Part shown: in pieces, positions 47,767-57,349 of the stretch
Numbering within the stretch: position 1 is the stretch's first letter
Layout of the letters: the number at the start of each line of letters is the position of its first letter
From: Shewanella marinintestina
Lineage (GTDB): Bacteria > Pseudomonadota > Gammaproteobacteria > Enterobacterales > Shewanellaceae
Reading direction: 5' to 3'
NCBI RefSeq assembly: GCF_023283845.1
Contig: NZ_JAKILC010000013.1
Location: forward strand, 1-64,000
DNA: 64,000 nucleotides
The notes under the pieces: model-generated
What the model saw: the letters and a program-made list of their open reading frames with translations, nothing else
Told to the model about the DNA's origin: nothing
The model's database searches: none
Position numbers and translations under genes: made by a program

Positions 47767-47964
47767 CTATCCGCGTAAGCTGTTGTAATAACTACGGATA
47801 TGCGCAGTTTCATGATAGCCATTGTCATTCTTTGCACTGACTTTAGTTTCACTTGCTTGGGCAACACTGACGCCTGTCGCGGCGATAGCGACACTTGCGG
47901 TGCCACCAATGGTCAGTGCTTTCAGCAAAGATCTGCGGTTCAGATCAGGCTGTTGCTTGTTCAT
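47767..47964 (-). CDS. Formate dehydrogenase region TAT-target small protein, operon 2
   Basis: 65 aa, nearly the same as the operon 1 copy (MNKQQPDLNRRSLLKAL start, tail HIRSYYNSLRG). CAGGAGT precedes the start. Heads operon 2. The 740-bp region upstream (47965-48706) contains no gene; blocks such as CATTGTAAAA and AAAAGTGTTAA are shared with the region before operon 1, so the promoter was duplicated too. Confidence 0.85.
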   Translation of the reverse strand: MNKQQPDLNRRSLLKALTIGGTASVAIAATGVSVAQASETKVSAKNDNGYHETAHIRSYYNSLRG

Positions 47965-48655
47965 TTTTACTCCTGGAAGATAAGGAATACTCTCATTATA
48001 AAAATTAAGATAAGTCTAATAATGCTACCGTTTACAGCGACAACCATGCGGTTGTTAAACCAATGTTCCGCATTGTAAAATTTGTTTACTTATTAGAGGT
48101 ATCCAACAAAATTGCAGGGCTAATATAAAGAAAATTAGCTTAAGAAAAATTGATCTGAGATAGGTTAGATTTCGACTATTAGGAGGGGTAAGGCAAAAGT
48201 GTTAACTGGCGCATATTTAAAAGCGAAAAAACTGTGTAGTAAATCAAAATAGCACAAGTGATTAGACGGTTGAGCCTCATTTTGAATTTAACAAATACAG
48301 AACATCACAGGATTTGCTTATATAAATGCTAATTATTAACATTTGAAATTAGGCGGGGATATTTTTTATACAAAACCCTATTTAAACTCGCCATGACAGT
48401 TCACCCCTTCAGATCCAGCTAACACTTATTTATCACCAATAAGCAACAATTTGAAAAGTGATTAATACGACCTAAGAGATCCTAATGGAGATAGGTCTAA
48501 TATAAACTACTGATAACCCTGTTTTTATATAAATAGGATAACGTCGGCTCTACGTAATTGACTGGCTTAGTGCGGGTAATCTAACTAATACCAATTACTT
48601 GGTTATTGAGCTGCCTCTGAATAGAGCTGAAGGACAATCTGAATGAGAAGAAAAC

Positions 48656-48688
48656 AAAAATGCCCCGACAAAGTCGAGGCATTTTTAG
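48656..48688 (-). terminator. Terminator of formate dehydrogenase operon 3
   Basis: AAAAATGCCCCGAC (from 48656) and GTCGAGGCATTTTT pair across a short loop with T runs. About 20 bp after the fdhC3 stop. Confidence 0.85.
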
Positions 48689-48706
48689 ATGAAAGCAAAA
48701 CTAACG

Positions 48707-49717
48707 CTAGTCTCTATAAACTATGCTGTTATTTTCTTTAATTTCATCGTACCAAACGTTGTGATGTTGAACAGCCCAGTTTTCATCACAGTAGCCTGAT
48801 ACCATACACTCCATACCACCTTCGCTGAGTACTGTCGCCATCCAAATATGAACGATAGTAAATGCGATAATAATAATGGCACTAATCGAGTGAATTAACA
48901 GTGCTGCCATTGACGCTTCACGCGGCAAATCAAGCCCAGGTAACACCAACATTAACCCCGAAGCTGCGATAAATAAGCCAAACAATGCAAGGCTCCAGAA
49001 CCACAATTTCTCACCGGCGTTAGCAAAACCACTATCAGGGTGCTTGCCTTTAAATGGACCAAAGTTGACGTAACCACCAACTACTAAGAACCATTTTAAG
49101 TCATACATCTTAAAGGTCTGCATTGGCATCCACTTAACGATACACAATATCCATGACACGATAAAAATAGGACTGACCCAATCGTGCACAGTTTTGCTAC
49201 CGTAAATCAGTGCAGCCCAAAGGCCTTCACCTATGTATGGTTGCAATACATACCGACCTAACATGATGTTAAGTCCCGTGAATATTAGCGCTAAACAAGA
49301 AGCCGCCATTATCCAGTGGATCCACAAGTCAGCTTTAGACCAACGTAGTACCATCTTGCCTGAAAAGCCCTTACTTAACTTTGAAGGACCATTTACTAGG
49401 TAGAAGAATAGGAACGCTGCAAATACGCCAACAACCGTAATCCCCATAACAGGAGTTAAATACTGATTGCGAACGTTTTTACCTTCGTTACCCACTACGT
49501 TAATTAATACACCTGGCTCAACACCTTCTGCCACGGTGTAACCTGACTCACCTGCTTTTACTGCACGCCAAAGATCAGCGTCACTGGTTTTAGCCGCCTG
49601 CTGTTGACTCGATTGTTCATCTGCAGCCATTGCGGAGGTGCTAAGCCCCAACCCCATTGAAAAAACCAAAGGGATAACTAGCAAAGCAAAAAGGCTGCGC
49701 AGTGATTTCATAAACAT
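48707..49717 (-). CDS. fdhC: Formate dehydrogenase cytochrome b subunit FdhC, operon 3
   Basis: 336 aa from ATG 49717 (AAAGGAGTGAG upstream). Signal peptide, a Gln/Ser-rich periplasmic stretch (SSQQQAAKTSDADLW), then five spans with His in LWIHWIMAAS, TVHDWVSPIF and HSISAIIIIAFTIVH. It keeps the family's C-terminal GGMECMVSGYCDENW. Only moderately similar to FdhC1 and FdhC2, so this operon is an older paralogue. Confidence 0.92.
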   Translation of the reverse strand: MFMKSLRSLFALLVIPLVFSMGLGLSTSAMAADEQSSQQQAAKTSDADLWRAVKAGESGYTVAEGVEPGVLINVVGNEGKNVRNQYLTPVMGITVVGVFAAFLFFYLVNGPSKLSKGFSGKMVLRWSKADLWIHWIMAASCLALIFTGLNIMLGRYVLQPYIGEGLWAALIYGSKTVHDWVSPIFIVSWILCIVKWMPMQTFKMYDLKWFLVVGGYVNFGPFKGKHPDSGFANAGEKLWFWSLALFGLFIAASGLMLVLPGLDLPREASMAALLIHSISAIIIIAFTIVHIWMATVLSEGGMECMVSGYCDENWAVQHHNVWYDEIKENNSIVYRD

Positions 49718-49769
49718 ACTCACTCCTTTATTGGGCTAAAAACCAACGCTTTTAGCCCACTCAGCCCTG

Positions 49770-50357
49770 CTAACCAGTAGTTGGGGTGTAACCCCAAATA
49801 GTACCTGGTGCGCGTCGTGCAGCAGAACGTTCACGGAAGATATCAGATACGACACCTGCATCACCCGCCAACAGTGCTTTAGTTGCACAAAGCTCTGCAC
49901 ACATTGGTAGTTTGCCTTCAGCAATACGGTTTGCACCGTAAAGCTTACGCTCAGCTTCAGAGAAGTCTGGCTCAGGACCACCGGCACAGAAAGTACATTT
50001 ATCCATCTTACCGCGGCTACCGAACGCATCCTTTTGTGGAAACTGTGGCGCGCCGAAAGGACAAGCATAGAAACAATAACCACAACCAATACAGGTTTCT
50101 TTATTGTGTAATACGATGCCATCTTCAGTACGGTAGAAACAATCTGCCGGACAAACTGCCATACAAGGTGCATCCGTACAGTGCATACACGCGACTGAGA
50201 TTGATGCTTCACCTGGCTCACCGTCATGTAGAGTAACTACGCGACGACGTTGGATCCCCCAGCCAATGGCTGAGGCGTTTTCGTTTTTACATGCTGTGAC
50301 GCAACCGTTACACTCGATGCAGCGCTTGGTGTCACATAAGAATTTCATGACTGCCAT
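49770..50357 (-). CDS. fdhB: Formate dehydrogenase iron-sulfur subunit FdhB, operon 3
   Basis: 195 aa with the same four cluster motifs (CNGCVTACK, CMHCTDAPCMAVCP, CIGCGYCFYACP, CTFCAGG), several residues longer at the C-terminus (RRAPGTIWGYTPTTG). Clearly related to but not as close as FdhB1/FdhB2 are to each other. Confidence 0.93.
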   Translation of the reverse strand: MAVMKFLCDTKRCIECNGCVTACKNENASAIGWGIQRRRVVTLHDGEPGEASISVACMHCTDAPCMAVCPADCFYRTEDGIVLHNKETCIGCGYCFYACPFGAPQFPQKDAFGSRGKMDKCTFCAGGPEPDFSEAERKLYGANRIAEGKLPMCAELCATKALLAGDAGVVSDIFRERSAARRAPGTIWGYTPTTG

Positions 50358-50383
50358 AATGGCTTATCTCCTCATCAAGTTAA

Positions 50384-53233
50384 TTAGGCTTTGCTGACCT
50401 GACACAAGCTCGCTTTCGTCTCTTGCATCTGAGTCACAACATCATAACCATAGGTCATTACGGTGTTGGCGGCTTCGCCAATCACGTAAGGAACCGTTCC
50501 TTCTGGATAGTTCTTCTCTAGGCTCTTGCCTTCGAATACACCCGCGAAGTGATATGGCATGAAACATTCACCTGGCACAACTCGTGGAATGACCATAGCC
50601 TTAACAGTGATCTTGGCACCTTCTGGACTATGAACGAACACATCATCACCATCACGAATACCGCGATCAGCAGCATCTGCTGGGTTGATCTCGATAAACA
50701 TCTCCTGCTGAAGCTCAGCAAGCCATGGGTTAGAACGTGTTTCTTCACCACCACCTTCGTACTCAACCAAACGGCCAGTAGTAATTACTAATGGGAAGCC
50801 TTTAGTGAAATCCTGCTCCTGAATTGTTTTATACAGGGTAGGAAGTCTTGCAACCATACGGTCTTCGTAAGTTGGGTACTTAGCAACCAAGTCACGACGA
50901 GGCGTATATAGCGGCTCACGGTGTAGTGGAATATCATCAGGGAAGTTCCAAACAATACAACGCGCTTTCGCGTTACCGTAAGGAATACAACCGTGCTTAA
51001 TCGCTACACGCTGAATACCACCAGAAATATCGGTCTTCCAGTTCTTACCTTCTGCATGGACTTTCTCTTCTGCAGTAAGGTCGTCCCACCAACCAAGCTG
51101 CTTAAGCATCTTGTCGGTAAACTCTGGATAGCCATCTTTGATTTCACTGCCCTTAGAATAAGAACCTTCAGCCAAAATGTTTACGCCATTATGTTCAACA
51201 CCATAACGGGCACGGAAGTTACCACCACCATTTATGACTTCACGACCAGTGCGATACAAGATCTGTGAACCTGGGTGCTTCATCTCTGGCGTACCCCAAC
51301 ATGGCCAAGGTAGACCATAAGTCTCACCTTTAGCTGGGCCACCTGGTGCCTCAAGCGATTTAATATCGAACGTGCCCCAGTTTTCTTGGTGCATCTTCAA
51401 ACGCTCAGGGCTTTGACCTGTGTAACCAATGGTCCACATACCTTTGTTAAATTCACGAGTCATATCTTCAATCAACGGCTCATCGCCATTAACCTTGATA
51501 TGCTTACAGAATTCTTTCTCGATGCCCCACTTCTTGGCTAGCTTGTACATGATCACATGGTCAGGCTTAGACTCGAATAGTGGTTCAATGACTTGAGAAC
51601 GCCACTGCAGTGAACGGTTTGAAGCCGATACTGAACCATAAGTTTCAAACTGTGTTGCAGCAGGTAGTAAGTAAACGCCATCGGTACGTTCGTGCATAAC
51701 ACCAGCCATTGTTGGGAATGGATCCACAACTACAACTGTCTTCATTTTGTTTAATGCTTCACGCACTTCACGGCCACGGGTTTCAGTGTTAACCGACTGA
51801 CCCCAGAAGAATGCCATGTGAATATTGTCTTTCTGAGCAATCTTAGACTTGTCTTCAAGTACACCATCGTGCCAACGAGAACACGGAATACCTGTTGATG
51901 TCATAGGATCTTGGCCAAGGTGTGGCTGTTGATCAAAGCGGCTCTTAACCCACTCATAATCTAAGTCCCACACATTACACCAGTGCTTCCAAGAACCGGT
52001 CTTAAGACCGTAGTAGCCCGGTAGCGTATCGAACAATAAACCGAAGTCCGTTGCACCCTGTACGTTATCGTGACCACGGAAGATGTTAGTACCACCACCA
52101 GACACACCCATGTTACCAAGGGCAAGCTGTAGGATGCAGTAAGCACGAGTATTAGCATTACCCACGTGATGCTGAGTACCACCCATACACCAAACAACAG
52201 TCCCCGGCTTAGTTTCAGCCAGTAACTTAGCAACGCGGTACATCTGCTCTTCAGTCGCACCAACAATGTTAGCCACTTCAGCTGGAGGATATTTCTTCAC
52301 CTCTTCGCGGATACGTTCCATACCGTAAACACGCTGGTCGATAAAGGTTTGATCTTCCCAACCGTTTTCGAAGATGTGCCATAACAAACCATAAATGAAA
52401 GGAATATCCGTACCTGGACGAATATGCACGAACTCGTCAGACTTAGCTGCAGTTCGGGTGAAACGAGGGTCGACAACGATAATTTTCGCGCCGCGCTCTT
52501 TACCTTCCAAGATATGTTGCATCGCAACAGGGTGAGCTTCACAAGGGTTAGAACCAATAAACATCATCGCTTTAGCGTTACGAATATCGTTAAACGAGTT
52601 AGTTTGCGCACCATAGCCCCAAGTGTTTGCAACACCGGCTACAGTGGTAGAGTGACAAATACGTGCAGAGTGGTCGACATTGTTGGTGCCCCACATTGCC
52701 GCAAACTTGCGGTACATATAAGCTTGTTCGTTAGAGAACTTGGCACTACCCATGAAGAATACTGAGTCAGGACCCGATTCTTTACGAATATCTAGTGCTT
52801 GCTGACCAACTTCTTCAATCGCTTGCTCCCATGAAAGACGCTTCCACTTGCCGCCTTCTAACTTCATTGGATACTTAAGACGCTTCTCACCGTGACCGTG
52901 TTCACGCAGCGCAGCACCTTTTGCACAGTGTCCACCAGCGTTAAACGGGTGATCGAATGCAGGTTCCTGACCTGTCCATACGCCGTTTTGAACTTCGGCA
53001 TAAACGCCACAGCCAACAGAGCAATGAGAACAGATAGTACGTTTAGTTTCGGTGGGGGTGTCGTGGGGAATATCTTTTGCTTCAGCTTTGCGCATCATTC
53101 CTGCGCCTAGCATTGATGCCGCTGCAATACCGCCTGTCGCGAGGCTCGCGGACTTGAGGAATTGGCGACGGTTTAAACCTAAAACTGCTTTGTTGCTTGC
53201 TGCAGCTTGGTCTGTTTTGCGGGTTAATCGCAT
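50384..53233 (-). CDS. fdhA: Formate dehydrogenase catalytic subunit FdhA, operon 3
   Basis: 949 aa from ATG 53233 (GGAG 6 nt ahead; a GTG one codon upstream is less likely). Tat signal NRRQFLK, cluster motif CSHCSVGCG with the fourth Cys in GGHCAKG, and metal-ligand Cys in SARICHSTTV. Third Cys-type formate dehydrogenase of the window, and the one adjacent to the chaperone and maturation genes, so probably the ancestral set. Confidence 0.95.
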   Translation of the reverse strand: MRLTRKTDQAAASNKAVLGLNRRQFLKSASLATGGIAAASMLGAGMMRKAEAKDIPHDTPTETKRTICSHCSVGCGVYAEVQNGVWTGQEPAFDHPFNAGGHCAKGAALREHGHGEKRLKYPMKLEGGKWKRLSWEQAIEEVGQQALDIRKESGPDSVFFMGSAKFSNEQAYMYRKFAAMWGTNNVDHSARICHSTTVAGVANTWGYGAQTNSFNDIRNAKAMMFIGSNPCEAHPVAMQHILEGKERGAKIIVVDPRFTRTAAKSDEFVHIRPGTDIPFIYGLLWHIFENGWEDQTFIDQRVYGMERIREEVKKYPPAEVANIVGATEEQMYRVAKLLAETKPGTVVWCMGGTQHHVGNANTRAYCILQLALGNMGVSGGGTNIFRGHDNVQGATDFGLLFDTLPGYYGLKTGSWKHWCNVWDLDYEWVKSRFDQQPHLGQDPMTSTGIPCSRWHDGVLEDKSKIAQKDNIHMAFFWGQSVNTETRGREVREALNKMKTVVVVDPFPTMAGVMHERTDGVYLLPAATQFETYGSVSASNRSLQWRSQVIEPLFESKPDHVIMYKLAKKWGIEKEFCKHIKVNGDEPLIEDMTREFNKGMWTIGYTGQSPERLKMHQENWGTFDIKSLEAPGGPAKGETYGLPWPCWGTPEMKHPGSQILYRTGREVINGGGNFRARYGVEHNGVNILAEGSYSKGSEIKDGYPEFTDKMLKQLGWWDDLTAEEKVHAEGKNWKTDISGGIQRVAIKHGCIPYGNAKARCIVWNFPDDIPLHREPLYTPRRDLVAKYPTYEDRMVARLPTLYKTIQEQDFTKGFPLVITTGRLVEYEGGGEETRSNPWLAELQQEMFIEINPADAADRGIRDGDDVFVHSPEGAKITVKAMVIPRVVPGECFMPYHFAGVFEGKSLEKNYPEGTVPYVIGEAANTVMTYGYDVVTQMQETKASLCQVSKA

Positions 53234-53248
53234 CACACTCTCCTTTAA

Positions 53249-53449
53249 TTATTTACTGCGCAGTGTGTCGTAATAACTACGAACATGGTCAGACTCTTGG
53301 TAGCCGCTGCCTTTTTTAGCAACTGGCGTTGCTTCAGGTTCTGCGGCAAGAGCTTGTCCACTTGCAGTTGCAACTGCGCCAGCCGCACCGCCGATTGCCA
53401 ATGCTTTAAGCAATTGACGACGGCCCATGTCGGAAGCTTGCTTCTTCAT
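53249..53449 (-). CDS. Formate dehydrogenase region TAT-target small protein, operon 3
   Basis: 66 aa, Tat-type GRRQLLKAL followed by a hydrophobic, Ala-rich stretch ending ALAAEPE and tail HVRSYYDTLRSK. Same family as the two other copies but diverged. It may begin a transcript of its own: 169 bp without a gene precede it. Role unknown. Confidence 0.85.
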   Translation of the reverse strand: MKKQASDMGRRQLLKALAIGGAAGAVATASGQALAAEPEATPVAKKGSGYQESDHVRSYYDTLRSK

Positions 53450-53618
53450 AGTGTCTCCTTAGATTTCCTAAAATTAAGATAAAATGCTTATCACTAAACT
53501 CTCTATCCAGTTCTTGTTGGGCTCTTATCAAATAAGACTCCCATTTTTTGTCTATGTCAGCTCAGATCTATCGATTAACAAACTCTGAACTGACATAAAT
53601 CTAAACCTCTACCTGCGC

Positions 53619-54293
53619 TTAAGACGCTAACTCATTGGTAGATGGCTCAATCTTTTCTATACTTTCCGCTTCGCTGCCTGGGCAGTTAACCGGAATGTTT
53701 AGACTTAACTGTTCAAACTCTTTCGCTTCAATCACGAAGAATGCTTTAGCAAGCTGAGCCACTGTTGCATAGAAAGCAGCACTTGGTGCCTTTGCTAAGC
53801 TATCGCAGAAGCGCTCAATCCAGCTACCCATGTGGCGCTGGTAGAAAGCAAGCTGACGGTAGCCAGGAGCTTCTAAAATCAAGGTGCCCATCACTTCGCA
53901 AAGTGCAGCAACATGGTCTTCTGGTTCTTTAACTTCTTCTTCACGCTCAAAACCTAATTGCATTAGATCATTACGCAATAAAGCCAATGGCTTATCCATC
54001 AATGAGCCAGTCATAAACCAGCTACCGTAAGGCAGGATTTCGCCACAACCTACACCAAGGAACACGTTAAAGTACTCATCTTCAAGTTGTTCATCACTGA
54101 ATTGCTGTGCGGCCAATTTAAGTCCAACCCAAGCTTTAGTCATGTCGCTGTCGTCGTCAGCGTCAATTTCTAAGCCCGATAAGAACGCAAGCAACTCAGG
54201 GCTTGGTTGGCGACGTAATAACGCTGCAAGCAACTGATAAATATCGGCTCTTAGCTCATCGTTTTCTGAAACTTCTCTTACTAATTCGGTCAT
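53619..54293 (-). CDS. TorD-family chaperone for formate dehydrogenase
   Basis: 224 aa from ATG 54293; the frame is open to 54371. All-helical TorD/DmsD-type protein (LRADIYQLLAALLRRQPSP, then FLGVGCGEILPYGSWFMTG and EPEDHVAALCEVMG), which binds the Tat leader and helps cofactor insertion into the catalytic subunit before export. Beside three fdhA genes the likely client is FdhA. Follows the polyferredoxin gene by 10 bp. Confidence 0.88.
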   Translation of the reverse strand: MTELVREVSENDELRADIYQLLAALLRRQPSPELLAFLSGLEIDADDDSDMTKAWVGLKLAAQQFSDEQLEDEYFNVFLGVGCGEILPYGSWFMTGSLMDKPLALLRNDLMQLGFEREEEVKEPEDHVAALCEVMGTLILEAPGYRQLAFYQRHMGSWIERFCDSLAKAPSAAFYATVAQLAKAFFVIEAKEFEQLSLNIPVNCPGSEAESIEKIEPSTNELAS

Positions 54294-54303
54294 GGTTAAA
54301 CTC

Positions 54304-55983
54304 TTATCGCAGTTGCTTTTCAGGATCTTGAAGAATGTCTTCAAACATGTCTTTAACTCGACAGTCACCACACATCTTTAAACGGTCTGTGTTGGCACTG
54401 AAGGCACTGTGGGTTCCAACCACATCTAACATCCGTTTCACCATGGATTGCGTTGCGAACGGTGTGCCGCAAGTAATACATTCGAACGGGGCTTCCTCAT
54501 GCAGGGTTTGACGCTCCTGACGCGCAGCTTTATCGAGATTAACCTGAGGCGTTAAGCTGATAACTTTCTCAGGACAAGCTGCTTCACATAAACCACACTG
54601 TACACAGTCTTGCTCTACAAAGTGTAATGCCGGGCGATCGCCACCATCGGTCAATGCCCAAGTAGGACAAGTCGCCACACAAGACATACACAAGGTACAG
54701 TTCTCAGTGTTTACGCTAACTTGGCCGTATGGAATATTGCTTTGAGATAAGCAGGTATCAACCGATGCAGCTTGTTCATTTAGATGATCGATGGCGTTGT
54801 AAATAGTTTCACGCTTAGTGGTTGCAGCAAATTCAGCAGGCACTATCACTGGCCAGCTTGCACTGGTATTAAGCAGCTCAGACAACTCACTCGCACCCGC
54901 TTCAGTCAAATGCGCTTCATTGATTAAGCTAATGCGTTGTGGCTGACCCATTTCATCAAGAATATCGTTCGCTAATGAAAGCTCACCATTAAGCATCTGC
55001 GTCAATGTTGGTGCAGTCACATCTGTTTGCAGAACCAAAATTTGGCGTGCGCCCCATGCTAGAGCAGACAACCAATGATCCATGCTCGCAACCGTGATCT
55101 CTTCCATTTCAATTGGAATGATTTCACCAGCAAGTGCGTCAGTCACTAACTGTGCGCCTTTACCCATATCATGGAAAAGAATAACCGGTGCAACCTGCGC
55201 TTCTGCGCGGAACTTAGTCACTAGCTTTTGCAAGTAAGTATGCATAGCTTGCGGTGTTGGCAAGTCATAACTAATCGCGCCTGTTGGACAAGCATTAGTA
55301 CAACTACCAGCGCCATGACAAAGGTATGGGTCTATTTCAATCTTCTTGGCAACGCTAGAAATAGCATCCGCTGGGCAGAAGTTTAAACAACGCGTACAGC
55401 CTTCATTACCATTACGGTTATGAGCACAAATATCGCTGTTAATTTTCACGTAACGTGGCTTATCAAATGAACCGATAAGATCTGGTAACTGTTCAAGTGC
55501 ATCAGCCAGCTTAGCTTCATCCTGACCGACATAGAAATAGCCTGGCGGCAGCATTTCTAGGTTGATGCATGGGCTCATGCTCAAATCAAGGATCAAGTCG
55601 AAGTGGGCTTTACGAATAGCCACAGTGCTTAGTTCTGCACTGCCGTTATCGTGCTCAACCTTAACTTGGAACTGGCCTAAGAAACCTTTAATTTCGATTA
55701 GCTTGTTATAGTAACTTTCTACGTTTTCAGCAGCATTCATTACTTTTTCAAGGTGATCTTCATCTTGGCTAGTAATTGGCTCGTTGGCTAAAATCGCGCA
55801 CTGCCCCATGCTGGACAATTTGTCTGCCGCTAGGCGCGCCAAATCTTCCGGGCCGATCACCAAGACGTTGCCTTCGGTGGTGTAGCTAACGGTCGGTGGG
55901 ATCAGATTTTGAATCACCTGAGTCCCTGCAAGGACCTTTTGACGAACCTCTTTGAGTCCGACTTGCGTTTCACTATTGCTCAC
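54304..55983 (-). CDS. Polyferredoxin-type 4Fe-4S protein of the formate dehydrogenase cluster
   Basis: 559 aa from GTG 55983, which has AGGAACGCAAT upstream; the frame is open to 56076 but the longer N-terminus lacks a ribosome site. Cytoplasmic, with at least four ferredoxin motifs (CTRCLNFCPADA, CHGAGSCTNACP, CTLCMSCVATCP, CVQCGLCEAACP) and two C-terminal CxxC pairs (CITC, CGDC). It lies between DUF3306 and TorD in the maturation operon. Likely role: electron transfer or sulfur/redox help in FdhA maturation. The likely start codon sits inside an 11-nt perfect complement to the RyhB-repeat seed. Confidence 0.85.
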   Translation of the reverse strand: MSNSETQVGLKEVRQKVLAGTQVIQNLIPPTVSYTTEGNVLVIGPEDLARLAADKLSSMGQCAILANEPITSQDEDHLEKVMNAAENVESYYNKLIEIKGFLGQFQVKVEHDNGSAELSTVAIRKAHFDLILDLSMSPCINLEMLPPGYFYVGQDEAKLADALEQLPDLIGSFDKPRYVKINSDICAHNRNGNEGCTRCLNFCPADAISSVAKKIEIDPYLCHGAGSCTNACPTGAISYDLPTPQAMHTYLQKLVTKFRAEAQVAPVILFHDMGKGAQLVTDALAGEIIPIEMEEITVASMDHWLSALAWGARQILVLQTDVTAPTLTQMLNGELSLANDILDEMGQPQRISLINEAHLTEAGASELSELLNTSASWPVIVPAEFAATTKRETIYNAIDHLNEQAASVDTCLSQSNIPYGQVSVNTENCTLCMSCVATCPTWALTDGGDRPALHFVEQDCVQCGLCEAACPEKVISLTPQVNLDKAARQERQTLHEEAPFECITCGTPFATQSMVKRMLDVVGTHSAFSANTDRLKMCGDCRVKDMFEDILQDPEKQLR

Positions 55984-56131
55984 ATTGCGTTCCTGAACAG
56001 TTCTTTGGCTGCTTCCGTATACGAGTATCGCTGTTCTCATCATGCCTATTATTGGCATCAGCTTTTTATTACTCACTAATACAGCAAATCACATACCAAA
56101 TTTGTGGAATTAAAAACACTCTATAGTGACG

Positions 56132-56779
56132 TTAAACAACTTTTCCAGTTGGCACATCGCTGCTTTTTGGTTCATTTTGGGACAAGCTATCTTGCTGAGC
56201 GTCCAAAATGTCCGATACTGCGTCAGTATCACTTAAAGATTTATTTTCAACAGAATTTTCAGCCGCAATCATCTCATCTGATACGTCTAATTCGTCTTGT
56301 TCTAACTTTTCTTCATCTTTGTCTTTAACCATATGACGGAAGACTTTTTTAGCGATTTCTGCCGATACATCTGGTGTTAGAAGAGGCTGATTACTGTAAT
56401 CAAGAGCGTACTCAAGCAGTCCATCAATCTCATTATAGTGGGGCTGCTTCCAAAGGGCTTTTAGTGCTGCAGACTTAGTCGCTGGATCAACATTGGCGCC
56501 CATAAAGCTAGCAAAGCTGCCACCGACTTCGATTTTCTCAGGATCGGGTAGGTCCTCAGCAGTTAGAATTTTGTCAGGATCTGCTTCTACTCGTGTTTCA
56601 TCAGTCGATTGTTGCAGAGCGTTTTCTGCAACTTGCTCTGATTCAGCTTGCTCTTGTGCTGCTAACGCCTGCTCTTCAGCCAACTTCTGCGCAGCCTCCT
56701 CTGCCGCAGCAACTTCTGCTTCTCCCTCAGCTTCTACCTGTTGCTTACGCAGGTTCCAGCGAGATAAAAAGCCGCTCAT
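56132..56779 (-). CDS. DUF3306 protein
   Basis: 215 aa, MSGFLSRWNLRKQQVEAEGE at the start, a long Glu/Ala-rich, coiled-coil-like stretch, and a conserved middle around SFASFMGANVDPATKSAALKALW. It is highly acidic and overlaps the DUF3305 stop by 4 nt. DUF3306 and DUF3305 genes occur together beside formate dehydrogenases; role not known. Confidence 0.85.
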   Translation of the reverse strand: MSGFLSRWNLRKQQVEAEGEAEVAAAEEAAQKLAEEQALAAQEQAESEQVAENALQQSTDETRVEADPDKILTAEDLPDPEKIEVGGSFASFMGANVDPATKSAALKALWKQPHYNEIDGLLEYALDYSNQPLLTPDVSAEIAKKVFRHMVKDKDEEKLEQDELDVSDEMIAAENSVENKSLSDTDAVSDILDAQQDSLSQNEPKSSDVPTGKVV

Positions 56780-57243
56780 AGTCTATCTTCCGTATGATTT
56801 GTGCTTGGGCCTTCGTTCTTACGGCGGTTAACATGTTTGCGACGGTGTGCGCAAATTTCAACCTCGCCATGACGAGTAATAAAGGCTTCAATCCAGCAAG
56901 CAATAGCCTTCGGCATAGGAATGTTTAACACTGGTGTGTCTGCTTCTAAACAACCGGCCGCAACATTCTGATCGGCTGAAATTGCTACAGGCTTCCACTC
57001 GCCTTCTTCGTTTTCATCACAAACGATGTAAAGCATAGCGTTATCCATATCAATATTGATACGGTAACTACCGCGCTCATCTTTATGTAGCTCAAGTAGG
57101 ACTAAGTTGGCACCCTCAGGTGCAGCGTGGGTAGCAGGAAGCATCTGATCGACTTCCCACTGTACTGAGGTCCATCTTCCGACTTGCTTCTCTGTCTTTT
57201 TAAGAGAAACGTACATTGGCCATTGGCTTTCGGTATGTTGCAT
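56776..57243 (-). CDS. DUF3305 protein
   Basis: 155 aa, first gene of the maturation operon (DUF3305, DUF3306, polyferredoxin, TorD). The central stretch GANLVLLELHKDERGSYRIN and PMPKAIACWIEAFI are family features. It starts about 100 bp from a strong Fnr/EtrA-like site. Function unknown, linked to formate dehydrogenase by constant neighbourhood. Confidence 0.85.
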   Translation of the reverse strand: MQHTESQWPMYVSLKKTEKQVGRWTSVQWEVDQMLPATHAAPEGANLVLLELHKDERGSYRINIDMDNAMLYIVCDENEEGEWKPVAISADQNVAAGCLEADTPVLNIPMPKAIACWIEAFITRHGEVEICAHRRKHVNRRKNEGPSTNHTEDRL

Positions 57244-57349
57244 TCAGTCTCCGTCTTGCCTGAGGTGGCTGCCGACATAGCAGTCCCACTAAATAAATTC
57301 TCCCTTAAGTTAAAGCAATATATGTGCCATACAATATCAATTAAATAGT

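Noticed and set aside
48150..48163. Fnr-like site before operon 2
   Set aside because: TTGATCTGAGATAG keeps only the left half of the consensus; too weak to list.
48591..48607. AATACCAATTACTTGGTTATT as a second mobile-element end
   Set aside because: No matching inverted partner found in the 740-bp spacer.
49736..50227. 163-aa minus-strand frame over fdhB3
   Set aside because: Overlaps fdhB3 in another frame, and the product has no family features while fdhB3 has four cluster motifs.
39266..53233. Selenocysteine formate dehydrogenase
   Set aside because: The metal-ligand position is an ordinary Cys codon in all three fdhA genes; no in-frame TGA.
53554..53596. Inverted repeat TGTCAG...CTGACA as terminator of the torD gene
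   Set aside because: On the minus strand it is not followed by a T run; imperfect stem with a long loop.
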